Positions 25,001 through 34,402 of a DNA stretch of 43,009 bases are shown here, one piece after another. The first letter of the stretch is position 1; each line of letters starts with the position of its first letter. The DNA comes from CAYZMH01 sp964479445 (GTDB lineage: Bacteria > Bacteroidota > Bacteroidia > Bacteroidales > GCA-2748055): assembly GCA_964479445.1 (NCBI GenBank), contig CAYZMH010000011.1:1-43009 (forward strand), written 5' to 3'. The notes under the pieces were generated by a model that was not told where the DNA came from, ran no database searches, and saw nothing but the letters and a program-made list of their open reading frames with translations. Position numbers and translations under genes: made by a program.

Positions 25001-28000
25001 CCTGGAACATAGGGCCCCTTCCGGTAGATTCCACTGAAACGTTTCGTCTGCAGATGGAAACATTTGATATTGGAACGCTAACTCTACAAGCAGAGATCAC
25101 AGGTCTTGGGTTCGATCCTGATCCGTCCAACAACCATCACCGGGAGCAAACGTCTGTACAATATGTTGCAGGAGAGATCGTCGGTTCCGGAGAGTATCCC
25201 TCCCTGGTTATCAGTCCGGCAGGAACCGTTCACATGGCCTACGGAACAGAGGATTCGGTGTTTTATGCCCGCAAGTATATGAAAAGTGAGTGGTTCATCG
25301 AATCGGCGGATGGCGTTCAGCGTTATAGTAGCGGGGATATTATCATGGACCGGAATGGGAATATCCATATCTGCTATTCCGATCTTGACCGGGATCAGAC
25401 ACCCATGAGCCGGTTGTTCTCCCTCACCCGGGATACGGATAATCAATGGTCCAACCGGATCATCGCCCTGTCTGATTCCGGATTCTGGAGCATCTCGCAG
25501 GCGGAGAGTCCGTCAGGTACCCGGCATGTAGTGTACCAACAGGCAGACGGTCCTGCCTGGCATGCACCCGTTCTTTACAAAAACGACCGTCCCGGCTACT
25601 GGAGCCATGCTCAACCATTATATGAGCACGCATATGACCGGGTATCCATGAAGATGGACAGCACAGAACATGCCCATGTGGTCATGATCGGCATCAACCA
25701 GGGACCCCTTTACCAGGTTAGCATGGATGCACAGGCTGGACACTGGTCGGACCCACTGCCCGTCGAACCCGGCTGGCAGGGCGGACAGCTTGAAGCCATG
25801 GTGGTGGACCTGGACCTGGATTCCCTGTCGCGACCCCATATTATCTACCCGGGCGGCACTGACGGGGACCTTGAGGAAAACATTAAATATGCCCGCCGGG
25901 AATCGGGACAATGGCAGATCCAGGAAATCGATGACGGGGATTTTGCCAGCGCAGCCAATGCCCTGGCGGTTGAACCGTCGGGGGTGGTTCATGCAGTATA
26001 TACCCATTTCCCATCCGGACAGGTTCGCTATGCTACCAATGTGGCCGGACCCTGGATCAGGCAGATCCTGGAACCTGAGGGCGAGATTTGGACAGGCAAC
26101 CTGGATGTGGAAGTGGACCGGTCGCGGAATGTCCATGTTGCGTACGCCCTCGGAAACGAGATCAAGTATGCAATCCGTCCGCCCATTCGCTATTTCACCG
26201 TCGATCCGGATACCCTGTTATTCGGAACCGTTGAAACAGGTGACTCAAAGACCCTCACGATCCACCTTCACAATCCTGGGAGGGAGGCGATCCGCATAGA
26301 TTCATTGCAGTTCGGAGAAGGGAATCCCCATTTCACCACGGATTTCGTTCCGTTTACCCTGTACCGGGATGATACAGTTTCCTTTGACGTAACCTTTGCT
26401 CCCATCGGGACGATCTCGCTGAAAAGCCCTCTGCACATATGGTTCAGGGGTAAGTCTATTCTGTGTATGGACCTCCCGATAATGGCTGGTACGCCTTCCC
26501 CGTCGCTCACCGTGCGACCTGAGATACTGCATTTTGAAGAAGTACCACTGGGAGAGGAAGAGATCCGCACGGTTACGCTCATTAACTCCGGCAGTGCAGA
26601 CCTTGAAATTACCAGCCTGGAACTTGCCTACTATATGTTCGGGTATCCATATCCCACCGATTTCGAGCTGAAGGGACACGATTGTTCAGTCCTTGTTCCC
26701 GGCGATTCATGTCACGTGGAGATCGGGTTTACACCGATGAAGACAATACCGCAGCAAAGCTATCTGCATATATACTCCAATGATCCCCATGAGCCTTACA
26801 AAAAGGTGACTGTAACGGGAACCCCCTTAAATCCGGTAGCCCAGATCCTGGCAGATCCTGCCGAACTCAACTTTGGGTACGTGGAACAGGGATCGGAGGC
26901 AGTTGGTTCTATATCGCTGACCAATCCGGGAACGGCAGAACTGACCATAACAGGGATTGGCCTCAGTGGGTCCTGTGCCGGTCAGTTTGTCGTGGATGAT
27001 TATCCTGAAACACTGGTTCCCGGCGAATCGGGGCATGTGATGGTACGTTATGCACCCTCAACCCAGGCTGTATGCCAGGCCATGCTAAGCATTGCCTCGA
27101 ACTCGATGTATAATAATCCCCTGGTGATCAGCCTTAAAGGCTCTTCCGCCATGATAGAGCTCACCCCTTCTCCTGATACGCTCAAATTTGACAATGTGCT
27201 GCCGGGAGATTCTGCCATGGCCGTGCTGATCCTGAGCAATACGGGCGAGGAAAGTCTTCATATCCATAACCTTGAAATCATTGGTACCAGTATGTATGAA
27301 TTCACACGAAGCGGAGCTGAATATACGGTGGCAGCCGGGGCATCCACCCGGGATACCGTATGGTTCAAGCCCCGGTTCGAGGGGGATAAGCGGGCCAAGC
27401 TGCTGATCACTTCCAACGATGTGCAGCAGCCGCAAATATCCATCCCACTGAAAGGAATCTCCCTCGAGGAGGTGCTGACATTAAGCGCCGGGGCCGATGC
27501 CACGCCTCTAAGTGGTGAAGCACCTCTTGAGGTGACAATGAGCCTGGAGGTAACCGGGGGGCAACCCCCCTTCACTTTTGCCTGGGAATACGGTGGTAAG
27601 GTATTCAGCAGCGAACGCGAACCGGTGCATCAGTTTACTGATCCCGGATCCTACAAAGTGAAGGTGACCGTCACAGATTTCGGTGGAACCATGGCTGCGG
27701 ACTCCCTGACCATCACCGTGCAGGAGCCCCGGTTTGAACTGGCAGGGGCTGTTTACAATGCCGATGGCTCGGACCCGATCATTGCAGGAGATATCTTGCT
27801 GCTGGCCTATGATTCGGTTGCACCGGTGGATACATTGGCTTTGGATGATAACGGGATGTATCTTTTCGACAGCCTTATACCCGGGAACTACACCCTGAAA
27901 GTTGAAGCAGACAAAACGGACTATTCCAATGCCTTGCCCACTTACCTCGGTAATGTGATCATGCTATGCGATGCCACCTGGCTGGACGTACAATCAGATC

Positions 28001-28668
28001 ATACCGGTCAGGATATCCGGGTACAGGAAGATCCCGGTGAAGGATCGGGTGACGGGAAGATTGCGGGCATCCTCACCGAGGGATCGGGCAGCAAGAAGGT
28101 AGAGATTCAGACCGGCAGGGATGATATCGTAACCGGAGAGGGCCTGGAAGATGTATATGTTTACCTGGTGGATCATGAGGCACATATTCTTGCGGCGGCA
28201 GATATCACCGCTGTGGATGGCTCATTCCGGTTTGACCGGCTCGTGGAATCTGGGTATGAATTCATGGTGGATTACAAAGGGTTGCCCATGGACAATGACA
28301 ATCCGGTCCTTGAGCTTACGGCGGAGATAGATTCGATACACGTGTCTGCCACGGTATCGGATACAGAGATCAGTGCAGTGATCGTGGAAACCGGTATTGT
28401 CTCCTGTTCCCTGCCTGAAGGGGTATCGATCTATCCCAATCCGGTCAGGACACGCCTTTTTATTTTCGATTACCGCGAACAGGCGGATCAGGTCATACAC
28501 CGTGTCGAATGGATAAGTGCGACAGGGATCCCCTTGTTTGAGCTATCATTCCCGGATGGTTTGAGCGAGGTAGTCATACCGGTAAGCCACCTGGCTCCCG
28601 GAATCTATTTCCTCAATCTCCGCCATGATGAAGGCTGCTACCGGGTGCGGATCATGATCATCGATTAG
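22054..28668 (+). CDS. Giant T9SS-secreted multidomain protein with two seven-fold propeller regions
   Basis: The 2204-residue protein starts at ATG 22054, which gives the signal peptide MHLSKSCLVTMAVFFFLYSHTQG. Domains in order: an N-terminal propeller-like region; three fibronectin III domains (from about 331, 424 and 518, each opening like PPTWSAG and DLTWDEATD); seven repeats of the VWxDxRxGNxDIYxY type (about 610-910); a DUF11-like domain (about 915-1030, YYFEVTNDGPDNEDEA); seven further HVAYG/VHAVYTH-type repeats resembling a sialidase-like propeller (about 1045-1375); four choice-of-anchor D/ASH domains (from 1386); a PKD domain (about 1807); two carboxypeptidase-regulatory-like folds; and a T9SS sorting domain (YPNPV near 2127 to the C-terminus). 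It should be exported by T9SS and attached to or released from the cell surface. No catalytic motif is evident; adhesion or matrix function is likely. It converges on the next gene with a 21-bp gap. Confidence 0.9.
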   Translation: MHLSKSCLVTMAVFFFLYSHTQGQTPYIECNCQRTGSYEPPSTESLVVKSGSSYQDGTSPNGIYTLTAHEGYNPNETYIEIKHDQQTILSVTSSATGWGFSPNDHAFVMHGFTNGSQHLIWLYDLNPDPSMSGEDAVLVRSTIPTTLSSATLRFSPHGNYLLYAGLGNDRTLMLHVYDTKTGDAVYSQTGGAPISGQPSGESVAGWGFSSDPLDRSFVHAYQHDAHRYGLHAINLHTGQEIVHSSFQTGSAKFRFSPCGDYFLWASREEGQDEVCNFFKTSETNTGPDYHFTGETLEFVRTTESEHQLKFDSDPTIHTFPNTASANCDDDSPPTWSAGASFTVTGASGTTLDLTWDEATDAKGIINYRISSEGDLLVELSDVNNCTLEGLQPSTTYPLELLAGDDAGNWTPDPLTTSGTTEEDFAPTWGAGKNLSATDIESMKLTLTWEGATDDHGITSFIIYRNGDLKEVVDGDRSSALITGLIPQDVDTFRIEACDAAGHETTDGPEIITTTAADNPPEWPAGALLYEDEITETTITFHWDAATDDYGVTKYRIFRDGNEIASVDHSITRFIDTDLDAGTTYSYEVQAGDGTGSNWSPSLEKTITTMPEYTVMPLVVASNEQWAPDIDGHLVVWQDKRNGSDIYQYNLATETENILASTDEAQYQARTHDGRVVWVDYRNGNADIYMKDLKHPIPTDMVICDADSSQLTPAIHGNIITWTDYRAGNWDIYMYDLLTGEEKPVCTNGNTQINPDVAGNIIVWEDHRHGNPDIYGYNIALDDVFEVCRNSGEQRKPSIENPPGHRIVWQDNRSGDWNIWHRYVTYNGFKNGKVYLQPSGNQTHPHIADGVLVYQDDQSGDQDIYAYEYRSHYLGDIVPVCTEPGDQLIPRISKGRIVWEDHRSDNGDIYIWDRPPGTDLAVNVTINNDPIGVGQKLVYYFEVTNDGPDNEDEAILTCRLPVMADLVEYLHSTGDVELNGLELTWNIGPLPVDSTETFRLQMETFDIGTLTLQAEITGLGFDPDPSNNHHREQTSVQYVAGEIVGSGEYPSLVISPAGTVHMAYGTEDSVFYARKYMKSEWFIESADGVQRYSSGDIIMDRNGNIHICYSDLDRDQTPMSRLFSLTRDTDNQWSNRIIALSDSGFWSISQAESPSGTRHVVYQQADGPAWHAPVLYKNDRPGYWSHAQPLYEHAYDRVSMKMDSTEHAHVVMIGINQGPLYQVSMDAQAGHWSDPLPVEPGWQGGQLEAMVVDLDLDSLSRPHIIYPGGTDGDLEENIKYARRESGQWQIQEIDDGDFASAANALAVEPSGVVHAVYTHFPSGQVRYATNVAGPWIRQILEPEGEIWTGNLDVEVDRSRNVHVAYALGNEIKYAIRPPIRYFTVDPDTLLFGTVETGDSKTLTIHLHNPGREAIRIDSLQFGEGNPHFTTDFVPFTLYRDDTVSFDVTFAPIGTISLKSPLHIWFRGKSILCMDLPIMAGTPSPSLTVRPEILHFEEVPLGEEEIRTVTLINSGSADLEITSLELAYYMFGYPYPTDFELKGHDCSVLVPGDSCHVEIGFTPMKTIPQQSYLHIYSNDPHEPYKKVTVTGTPLNPVAQILADPAELNFGYVEQGSEAVGSISLTNPGTAELTITGIGLSGSCAGQFVVDDYPETLVPGESGHVMVRYAPSTQAVCQAMLSIASNSMYNNPLVISLKGSSAMIELTPSPDTLKFDNVLPGDSAMAVLILSNTGEESLHIHNLEIIGTSMYEFTRSGAEYTVAAGASTRDTVWFKPRFEGDKRAKLLITSNDVQQPQISIPLKGISLEEVLTLSAGADATPLSGEAPLEVTMSLEVTGGQPPFTFAWEYGGKVFSSEREPVHQFTDPGSYKVKVTVTDFGGTMAADSLTITVQEPRFELAGAVYNADGSDPIIAGDILLLAYDSVAPVDTLALDDNGMYLFDSLIPGNYTLKVEADKTDYSNALPTYLGNVIMLCDATWLDVQSDHTGQDIRVQEDPGEGSGDGKIAGILTEGSGSKKVEIQTGRDDIVTGEGLEDVYVYLVDHEAHILAAADITAVDGSFRFDRLVESGYEFMVDYKGLPMDNDNPVLELTAEIDSIHVSATVSDTEISAVIVETGIVSCSLPEGVSIYPNPVRTRLFIFDYREQADQVIHRVEWISATGIPLFELSFPDGLSEVVIPVSHLAPGIYFLNLRHDEGCYRVRIMIID

Positions 28669-28689
28669 CAATAGATACCGTGGGGTTGT

Positions 28690-30396
28690 TTACTCCACCA
28701 GGAAAAATTGTTCCCAGTGTATGGGCTGGCCCTTGTCATTCAGTCCCTGGATACGAACTACGTAAGTTCCAGGTGCATCCGGAGTGATAAAGGTCACCGG
28801 CACAGAGGAACCGGACGCAATGTCCAGTCCGGGTTCCCAGCAGAGCAGGTTGCTTCGCAAAGGAATTCGCGAGTCTGCCTCTTCACCGGGTTGGGGCAGG
28901 AAAACTTTATCGTTTCCGAAGAGGGTATATTCGAAAAAATAGCTGTCCCGGTCTGTCTGGAGTCCGGCCATATCATTATTTTTCGAAAATATGCTGATCA
29001 CCCCGCTGTGTTTGAAATCCCCCAGTACATACCCCTGGTTCACCACTTCGATGTGTTCGATCCTTCGGCTGGGTATGCGAAGAAGTCGTTTATCGTTTGC
29101 GACAGGAATATTATCCATCAACACCAGCGGCGGAAAGAATTGCAGGCTCCCCGAGCTGTTCACCTCCAGCCGGTCGGGTTCGCGCCGGGTATATCCAATG
29201 GAGACATCCCGGACCAATTCGAAAAAGAACTCCCTTAAGTCGGTAAGTTCAATATAGTCTTCCACATATACCGTGCTGGATGGCCGGCCATAAAACGTAC
29301 CAGGGCCGTAGTCCAAAGAATCTCCATTACCCCAGGTGTGTGCAAATCGTTGTTGCAACTGGGCATTCAATGCCAGCTCCTCTGCCTGTGCCCGGTCCTC
29401 TTCATCCAGTTGAAACGGGGTCCATGGAAGAGTCACGGGTTTGTTACAATATTCGTTTTCGACAAGGATCTCGTTTTTCGGACCGGAGTCCCGCTCCACC
29501 GAAATATGAAATTCGTGAGTTCCCCGTATGGCCGGAAGCGTGAAATAAAACGCCCCGTTTTCATCGGAAAGCATGGCATAATAGTAGAACGAATCGGAGA
29601 ACGAGGAGAGGTCAACTTTGACTCCTTCCACCGGTTCCCGGTTCTCTTCCCCGATTACTTTACCCGAGACGGTCAGACCATTGATTTCCGGGTAATATGT
29701 TACAGGTTCGGTGGTATCGCGGTTTGTTTCGGGAACAAACCGGATCGAAGCATCCGGTGAACCGCCGGGTGTCTTCCTGGTAACGCTGAGGGTAAACGAC
29801 TGCCGCGAGAACTGTTCGGGAAGTTCAATATCCATCTCGGCGCGGGAACGGGGTGCATAGCTGTCCTGCAGCCCTGACAGGCGAAAGGGAATCTCCTGGC
29901 AGGATACGCGACTGTCAATCTCTGCAGGGTCTTCCCCGTTTTCCGGACCCTTATCCACTTCAGCCTTCTCCGGGTTCAGCACGGTAAGGGTTTTGTAGGT
30001 ATAGGTAAGCGGATCGAAATTACGCATCCAGCGGGTGTAAGCCCTCAGGTAGTAGTTGCCCGAAATGAGGTTTGAGGGAATCGTGAGAACTCCCCGGGCC
30101 CGTCCGTTCACAATGGGAAATTTCCCACGGGCAAGTTTGGTTCCGTCCCAACGAATCAATTCGGTATAGAGCACCGTACTCCAGGGATCTTCACCGGCAG
30201 CCTCCGGCTTTTCATAAAAAGCACTGAGGGCCACCTCTTCGCCGGTTACATAAAAGGAGCGGTCGGTAAAGAGGGATATAGTCTCCCCATGATGCAGGGG
30301 CATCAGCGGTGTGGCTTCCTGACCTGTCGCAGAAGCTGCAAGCACCATACCCAGTAAAATGCCTGTGAATTTCAATTGGATTAGTCTTCTTTGCAT
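28690..30396 (-). CDS. Exported MG2-like / carboxypeptidase-regulatory / plug-like protein without beta-barrel
   Basis: The 568-residue exported protein has a signal peptide (MQRRLIQLKFTGILLGMVLAASATGQ). An alpha-2-macroglobulin MG2-like domain lies at about 35-135 (ISLFTDRSFYVTGEEVALSA, NYYLRAYTRWMRNF), and a carboxypeptidase-regulatory-like fold at about 255-330 (LTVSGKVIGEENREPVEGVK). A segment at about 385-500 resembles the plug of TonB receptors (PLVLMDNIPVAND, RIEHIEVVNQGY, KHSGVISIFSK), but no 22-strand barrel follows and the protein ends after a short beta-rich tail. ATG 30396 was chosen for the signal peptide. It follows the DUF4249 gene by 13 bp and is the last gene of a four-gene unit. 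It probably works at the outer membrane with the neighbouring receptor; the substrate is unknown. Confidence 0.8.
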   Translation of the reverse strand: MQRRLIQLKFTGILLGMVLAASATGQEATPLMPLHHGETISLFTDRSFYVTGEEVALSAFYEKPEAAGEDPWSTVLYTELIRWDGTKLARGKFPIVNGRARGVLTIPSNLISGNYYLRAYTRWMRNFDPLTYTYKTLTVLNPEKAEVDKGPENGEDPAEIDSRVSCQEIPFRLSGLQDSYAPRSRAEMDIELPEQFSRQSFTLSVTRKTPGGSPDASIRFVPETNRDTTEPVTYYPEINGLTVSGKVIGEENREPVEGVKVDLSSFSDSFYYYAMLSDENGAFYFTLPAIRGTHEFHISVERDSGPKNEILVENEYCNKPVTLPWTPFQLDEEDRAQAEELALNAQLQQRFAHTWGNGDSLDYGPGTFYGRPSSTVYVEDYIELTDLREFFFELVRDVSIGYTRREPDRLEVNSSGSLQFFPPLVLMDNIPVANDKRLLRIPSRRIEHIEVVNQGYVLGDFKHSGVISIFSKNNDMAGLQTDRDSYFFEYTLFGNDKVFLPQPGEEADSRIPLRSNLLCWEPGLDIASGSSVPVTFITPDAPGTYVVRIQGLNDKGQPIHWEQFFLVE

Positions 30397-30409
30397 GTTA
30401 TCCTGGTTT

Positions 30410-31603
30410 CTATTCCCAAAATGAGGGTTTCTCTGTAGTTCCTCCCCGCCGGGTACAATCAAAACAGTACGGACTACCGGTCATACGTACGCCTGTATCG
30501 GGGTCTTCCATAATGTAAATCGGAAAAGGTCCGGAACCGTGATCTTCCATATTAAACGGCACTACCGCGCAGAAATTGATGTCCACGTCAAGCTCCTCGA
30601 TCCGTTCCACGAAAATCCGCTTCTTTGTACGGGTAGCCGTCCAGAAATAACCCAGGACGCGGGCATCCGGATCATCCACCTTGTAAAAATTGGTGATCGG
30701 CTGCTCGGGTTGTTTGGTATAGAGGCTCCCGGTACCTTCTGCAGCCGTTTTATTCTGTTCAAAATAGTTATAGGCAGCCTCGTTAATGGAAAACTGGTTT
30801 ACAAGCAGGCTGTACTTGATCCGCAACCGGTCGGTCTCGGTTGAGACATAGTGTAACGGGATCTTCTTTTTCTCATTGACTGCAATATTGACGGTATTGG
30901 CGAGGAAGATTTGCTGGATCTCATCGGTGATCCAGCACCGGAAAACACCCCATACATCCTCCGGGGGTTCCGGGGTAAGACTCAGATCCCAGTAGAAATA
31001 AGTGATCGGTCCCTGGCTGGTGTATTCATAGGTTTCATCAATCCTCCAGCGAAAAAAGCGGGAGGCACTGTCGGGAGCCTGTACATCCAGGTAAAACTGA
31101 AGACCGTTGAGTGGGTTCCCGGTATAGGTCTCCACCTTATCTTCTATGGCATAGTAAACCGTGTCCACGGGAACTCCGGGAAGCAGGGTTTCATATTCCG
31201 ATTGATAAACATCCCCCTCCGGGGTGATAACGCGCAGGCGATAGTTATTTCCCGGGATTATATCTGCATCATCCATCTCCAGGTAATAGGTCCCGGTCAT
31301 TCCTTCGGTAAATTCATACAGGTCTCCCTGCTCGTCCTCCACCTGCACCAGGCAGCTTCCCACCGGTCTCAGAACCGGGTTGGAGAGCGAGCTGGTCCGG
31401 GAGATCATCACTTTCTGCAACCGGTTTCCTTTGATCAGGCTTGCCTCGATGGAAAGTAGTTCGGGTTCGTCTTCGATGTCGGCGATATATGGTTCAATAC
31501 ATCCCGGCAGCGAAAAGACGAAGAAAAGGATCATGACCAGAACCTGCGCCTTTCCTGTATGGTCTCTTATATTTCTGATTATCCGATTATTTGAACGATT
31601 CAT
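30410..31603 (-). CDS. DUF4249 family lipoprotein
   Basis: The 397-residue protein has a signal sequence ending in a lipobox (FVFSLPGC) at about residues 28-35. The body is typical of DUF4249: IEPYIADIEDEPELLSIEAS at the start of the mature part, GDVYQSEYETLLPGVPVDTVYY in the middle, and a C-terminal Cys-rich end (SPYCFDCTRRGG). DUF4249 proteins of Bacteroidota are usually encoded directly beside a TonB-dependent receptor and are thought to be outer-membrane partner lipoproteins, analogous in position to SusD. It lies 10 bp downstream of the receptor gene. The ligand is unknown. Confidence 0.88.
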   Translation of the reverse strand: MNRSNNRIIRNIRDHTGKAQVLVMILFFVFSLPGCIEPYIADIEDEPELLSIEASLIKGNRLQKVMISRTSSLSNPVLRPVGSCLVQVEDEQGDLYEFTEGMTGTYYLEMDDADIIPGNNYRLRVITPEGDVYQSEYETLLPGVPVDTVYYAIEDKVETYTGNPLNGLQFYLDVQAPDSASRFFRWRIDETYEYTSQGPITYFYWDLSLTPEPPEDVWGVFRCWITDEIQQIFLANTVNIAVNEKKKIPLHYVSTETDRLRIKYSLLVNQFSINEAAYNYFEQNKTAAEGTGSLYTKQPEQPITNFYKVDDPDARVLGYFWTATRTKKRIFVERIEELDVDINFCAVVPFNMEDHGSGPFPIYIMEDPDTGVRMTGSPYCFDCTRRGGTTEKPSFWE

Positions 31604-31613
31604 CAGGGGTTAT

Positions 31614-34397
31614 TTATTTGCTGTTATAATTACCAAATTTGAAATTCCACGAAAGGGTTACAATGGGACGGGCAAATATGGATAGTTGTTTACCCTGGAT
31701 CTCCCCGTTTTCCACTTCGTAGAAGACCGAGTAAGCGTTATGCCGGCCGGTCAGATTGTATACATTCAACATCCAATAGCTATGTGCTATTTTCTTGAAT
31801 TTCAGGTTACCCTCCAGGTTTACCGAGAGATCAATACGGAAATAATCAGGTATCCTGTAGGCATTCCTGGATGAATACAGCAGGTATGGACGTCCTTCAT
31901 TGTAATATGCTGAAACCGGCAGGGTAACGGGTCGTCCTGTTGAATAAACAATATTGGAAGAGAAACTCAGTCGCCGGCTAACCTGCAAATTGGAAACCAG
32001 GTTAAAGCTGTGTGGCCGGTCAAAGTTGGATGGATAGGGTATGCCATCGTTGATCGTCTGTTCATCAAATGGTCCGTTCACCTCCACCATCGACCTGGAG
32101 AGCGTGTAGGAAATCCATCCTGTCAGATTGCCGGAGTTCTTACGCACCATCAGTTCGATCCCTTCAGTCTCCTGGTTACCCTGCAGTATTTTCATCTCCA
32201 GGGGTTCACCGGAAATAAAATCTGCCCCGTCTTTGTACTCCACCACATTGTTGATCCACTTCTTGTAGAGCTCCACGGAGATATTCAGGCTGGGATCCCG
32301 CACATCGTGGTAAAAACCTACGGAGAGCTGATCTGATACCGGCGGCCTGATATGCGAATCGGTCAGTTTCCACTGATCATTGGGAGCCAGGGCAATGGTA
32401 TTGCTTAATAAAAAGATGTATTGCCGCAACCGGTTATACGAAGCCTTAATGGAAGTATTTAGCCCAACCTTGTAATTTACTGCAACCCTGGGTTCAAAAC
32501 CACCGTAAGATTTCACCAGTTCACCCGGCCCGTAGGATGTAATATCGGTAAAACTATTTTCGTTCATGGGCTGACCTGCTTCATAATTTCTCACCTGTTC
32601 GGGTCCAACCTGACTGTAATGGCTGTAACGCATTCCAAGCAACAGGCTCAGGTCGGGCAGCACCTTGAACTCATCCGATATATAGAGTGCGTTTTCCACG
32701 CCGCGCTCTTTCCCCAGGTCAACCGGAATGCGTTTTGACTCATCGCCAAAAGGAAGAATTTCTCCCCGGTTCAGATCATAGAGAATCGAGCTTGCCCCGA
32801 ACTCAATACGATGGTTTTCCGATTTAATCGACAGGAAGTCAGCCCTTGCTTCGGCATGATTGATAAAATATTCATGCTCATAGGATTCCGTAGGGTTGTT
32901 TTGATCGATGGTTGAAAACTGGTAATGGCTGTTGGCCAGGGTAAAATCGGCCGACAGGTAATCGGAAAAGGTGTGTTTCCATTTCAATGAACCACCGGTA
33001 TTGGCATAGTCATAGTTATTGCGGTAAGAGAGAGAAAACCTGTCGGAACTCCTGTAAAAGAATGCTTTGATTTGATTCTTTTCATTGATCTCTGCATTCA
33101 GTCCGAGTGTACCGTCATAGAAAGAGGCATCGCTCTGCCTGAGATCATCATCGTTCATCCGCTTCAGCAACCAGTCTGAGTAGGTACTTCGCCAGCTTGC
33201 CACAAAGGAGGCTTTGTCCTTGACGATGGGACCTTCTGCCATGACGTGCCCGGTAACCGGACTGATGCCGCCCTGGGCAAAAAACTCCTCCTTGTTTCCC
33301 TGCCGGGTGGTAACCTCAAAGATAGAAGCGATCCTTCCACCGTATTTAGCCGGCACATTGGTCTTATAGAGTGCGAAGTCACTGATAATGTCGGGTGAGA
33401 AAGCGGTAAAGAACCCAAAGAGGTGCGACGTATTGTACACAGAGATATTGTTGATATAGAACATATTCTGGTCTGCCGAGCCTCCCCGCACGTTAAAGCC
33501 TGAGGACCCCTCCCCCGCATTTTGCACACCGGGCAGCAGCTGGGCAACTTTAATCACATCTTTCTCCCCCATCACCACCGGTATCTGTTTCATGGACTCC
33601 GTGGAGATCCGGTCAAATCCCATCAGCATCCCCTCCACGTTACTCTGGCGCTTATTGACCAGGGTAACCTCTTCCAGCTGAATCAATTCATTTTGCAGTT
33701 TAATGGACATTTCACCATCGGAACGCACATCCAGTCCGTACTCCATGCTTTTCATTGCCATGTGGTCCACCGATATATGATAGGTTCCGGGAGTCAGACG
33801 CAGACTGAAAGATCCTTTCACATCGGTAATGGTTCCTTTTTCCGTCTCCCTGACAAAAACCGTTGCCCCGATAAGGGGTTCCCCCGTATCTTCGTTTATG
33901 ATACGTCCCTGCACATTGCAAAGAGTGCGTGGATCGGCGCTTTCTCCTGAACCTACCGTAATATATTGCTCTTCGGGTACACTCTTGGTTTCCAGGTACT
34001 GTGACTCTCCTGAAGCCGTATCAGAAGAGGCTATTGCCGCTTCCTCCACTTCTTCGGCAAATGATTCATAGCGGGGCAGACTTTTCACTACAGGTGAGCC
34101 GCGAAAAATGAAGACTTCCTGTTTATTAACCAGGAAACTGAATTCGCTTTCCTTTAATATCCTTTCCAGTGCAGACTCCAACGAAATACCCTGATCCAGT
34201 TTTTCGATCCGGATACTATCGAGTGCTTCATCCACGAAAAAGAACTCAAGGTTTTCCGCTTGTTCTACCTGCCGCGCAAACTCGGGAAAGGAGACGCTGG
34301 TATAGGATCGGTCAAGGACCACCTGTTCCTGTGCGGAAAGGGGCAGTACGAATATACCGATCACTAAACAACAGATGAGGGATAGATTGCGTATCAT
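31614..34397 (-). CDS. TonB-dependent receptor with N-terminal STN domain
   Basis: The 927-residue outer-membrane receptor has a signal peptide (MIRNLSLICCLVIGIFVLPLSAQ). An STN domain follows at about 25-100 (SFPEFARQVEQAENLEFFFV, LESALERILKESEFSF). A carboxypeptidase-regulatory-like domain lies at about 160-245 (VQGRIINEDTGEPLIGATVF), and a plug at about 255-375 (VIKVAQLLPGVQNAGEGSSG, FNVRGGSADQNMFYIN). The rest is a beta-barrel ending PIVTLSWNFKFGN. STN domains commonly signal to a FecR anti-sigma factor, but no sigma/FecR pair is present in this window. A GTG at 34406 overlaps the upstream stop as GTGA and could be the true start; ATG 34397 is preferred because it directly opens the signal peptide. 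The transported compound cannot be inferred. Confidence 0.92.
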   Translation of the reverse strand: MIRNLSLICCLVIGIFVLPLSAQEQVVLDRSYTSVSFPEFARQVEQAENLEFFFVDEALDSIRIEKLDQGISLESALERILKESEFSFLVNKQEVFIFRGSPVVKSLPRYESFAEEVEEAAIASSDTASGESQYLETKSVPEEQYITVGSGESADPRTLCNVQGRIINEDTGEPLIGATVFVRETEKGTITDVKGSFSLRLTPGTYHISVDHMAMKSMEYGLDVRSDGEMSIKLQNELIQLEEVTLVNKRQSNVEGMLMGFDRISTESMKQIPVVMGEKDVIKVAQLLPGVQNAGEGSSGFNVRGGSADQNMFYINNISVYNTSHLFGFFTAFSPDIISDFALYKTNVPAKYGGRIASIFEVTTRQGNKEEFFAQGGISPVTGHVMAEGPIVKDKASFVASWRSTYSDWLLKRMNDDDLRQSDASFYDGTLGLNAEINEKNQIKAFFYRSSDRFSLSYRNNYDYANTGGSLKWKHTFSDYLSADFTLANSHYQFSTIDQNNPTESYEHEYFINHAEARADFLSIKSENHRIEFGASSILYDLNRGEILPFGDESKRIPVDLGKERGVENALYISDEFKVLPDLSLLLGMRYSHYSQVGPEQVRNYEAGQPMNENSFTDITSYGPGELVKSYGGFEPRVAVNYKVGLNTSIKASYNRLRQYIFLLSNTIALAPNDQWKLTDSHIRPPVSDQLSVGFYHDVRDPSLNISVELYKKWINNVVEYKDGADFISGEPLEMKILQGNQETEGIELMVRKNSGNLTGWISYTLSRSMVEVNGPFDEQTINDGIPYPSNFDRPHSFNLVSNLQVSRRLSFSSNIVYSTGRPVTLPVSAYYNEGRPYLLYSSRNAYRIPDYFRIDLSVNLEGNLKFKKIAHSYWMLNVYNLTGRHNAYSVFYEVENGEIQGKQLSIFARPIVTLSWNFKFGNYNSK

Positions 34398-34402
34398 TGG
34401 GT

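Noticed and set aside
28669..28689. Possible bidirectional terminator between the convergent genes
   Set aside because: Only 21 bp separate the stops and no stem of useful length with a U-run is present.
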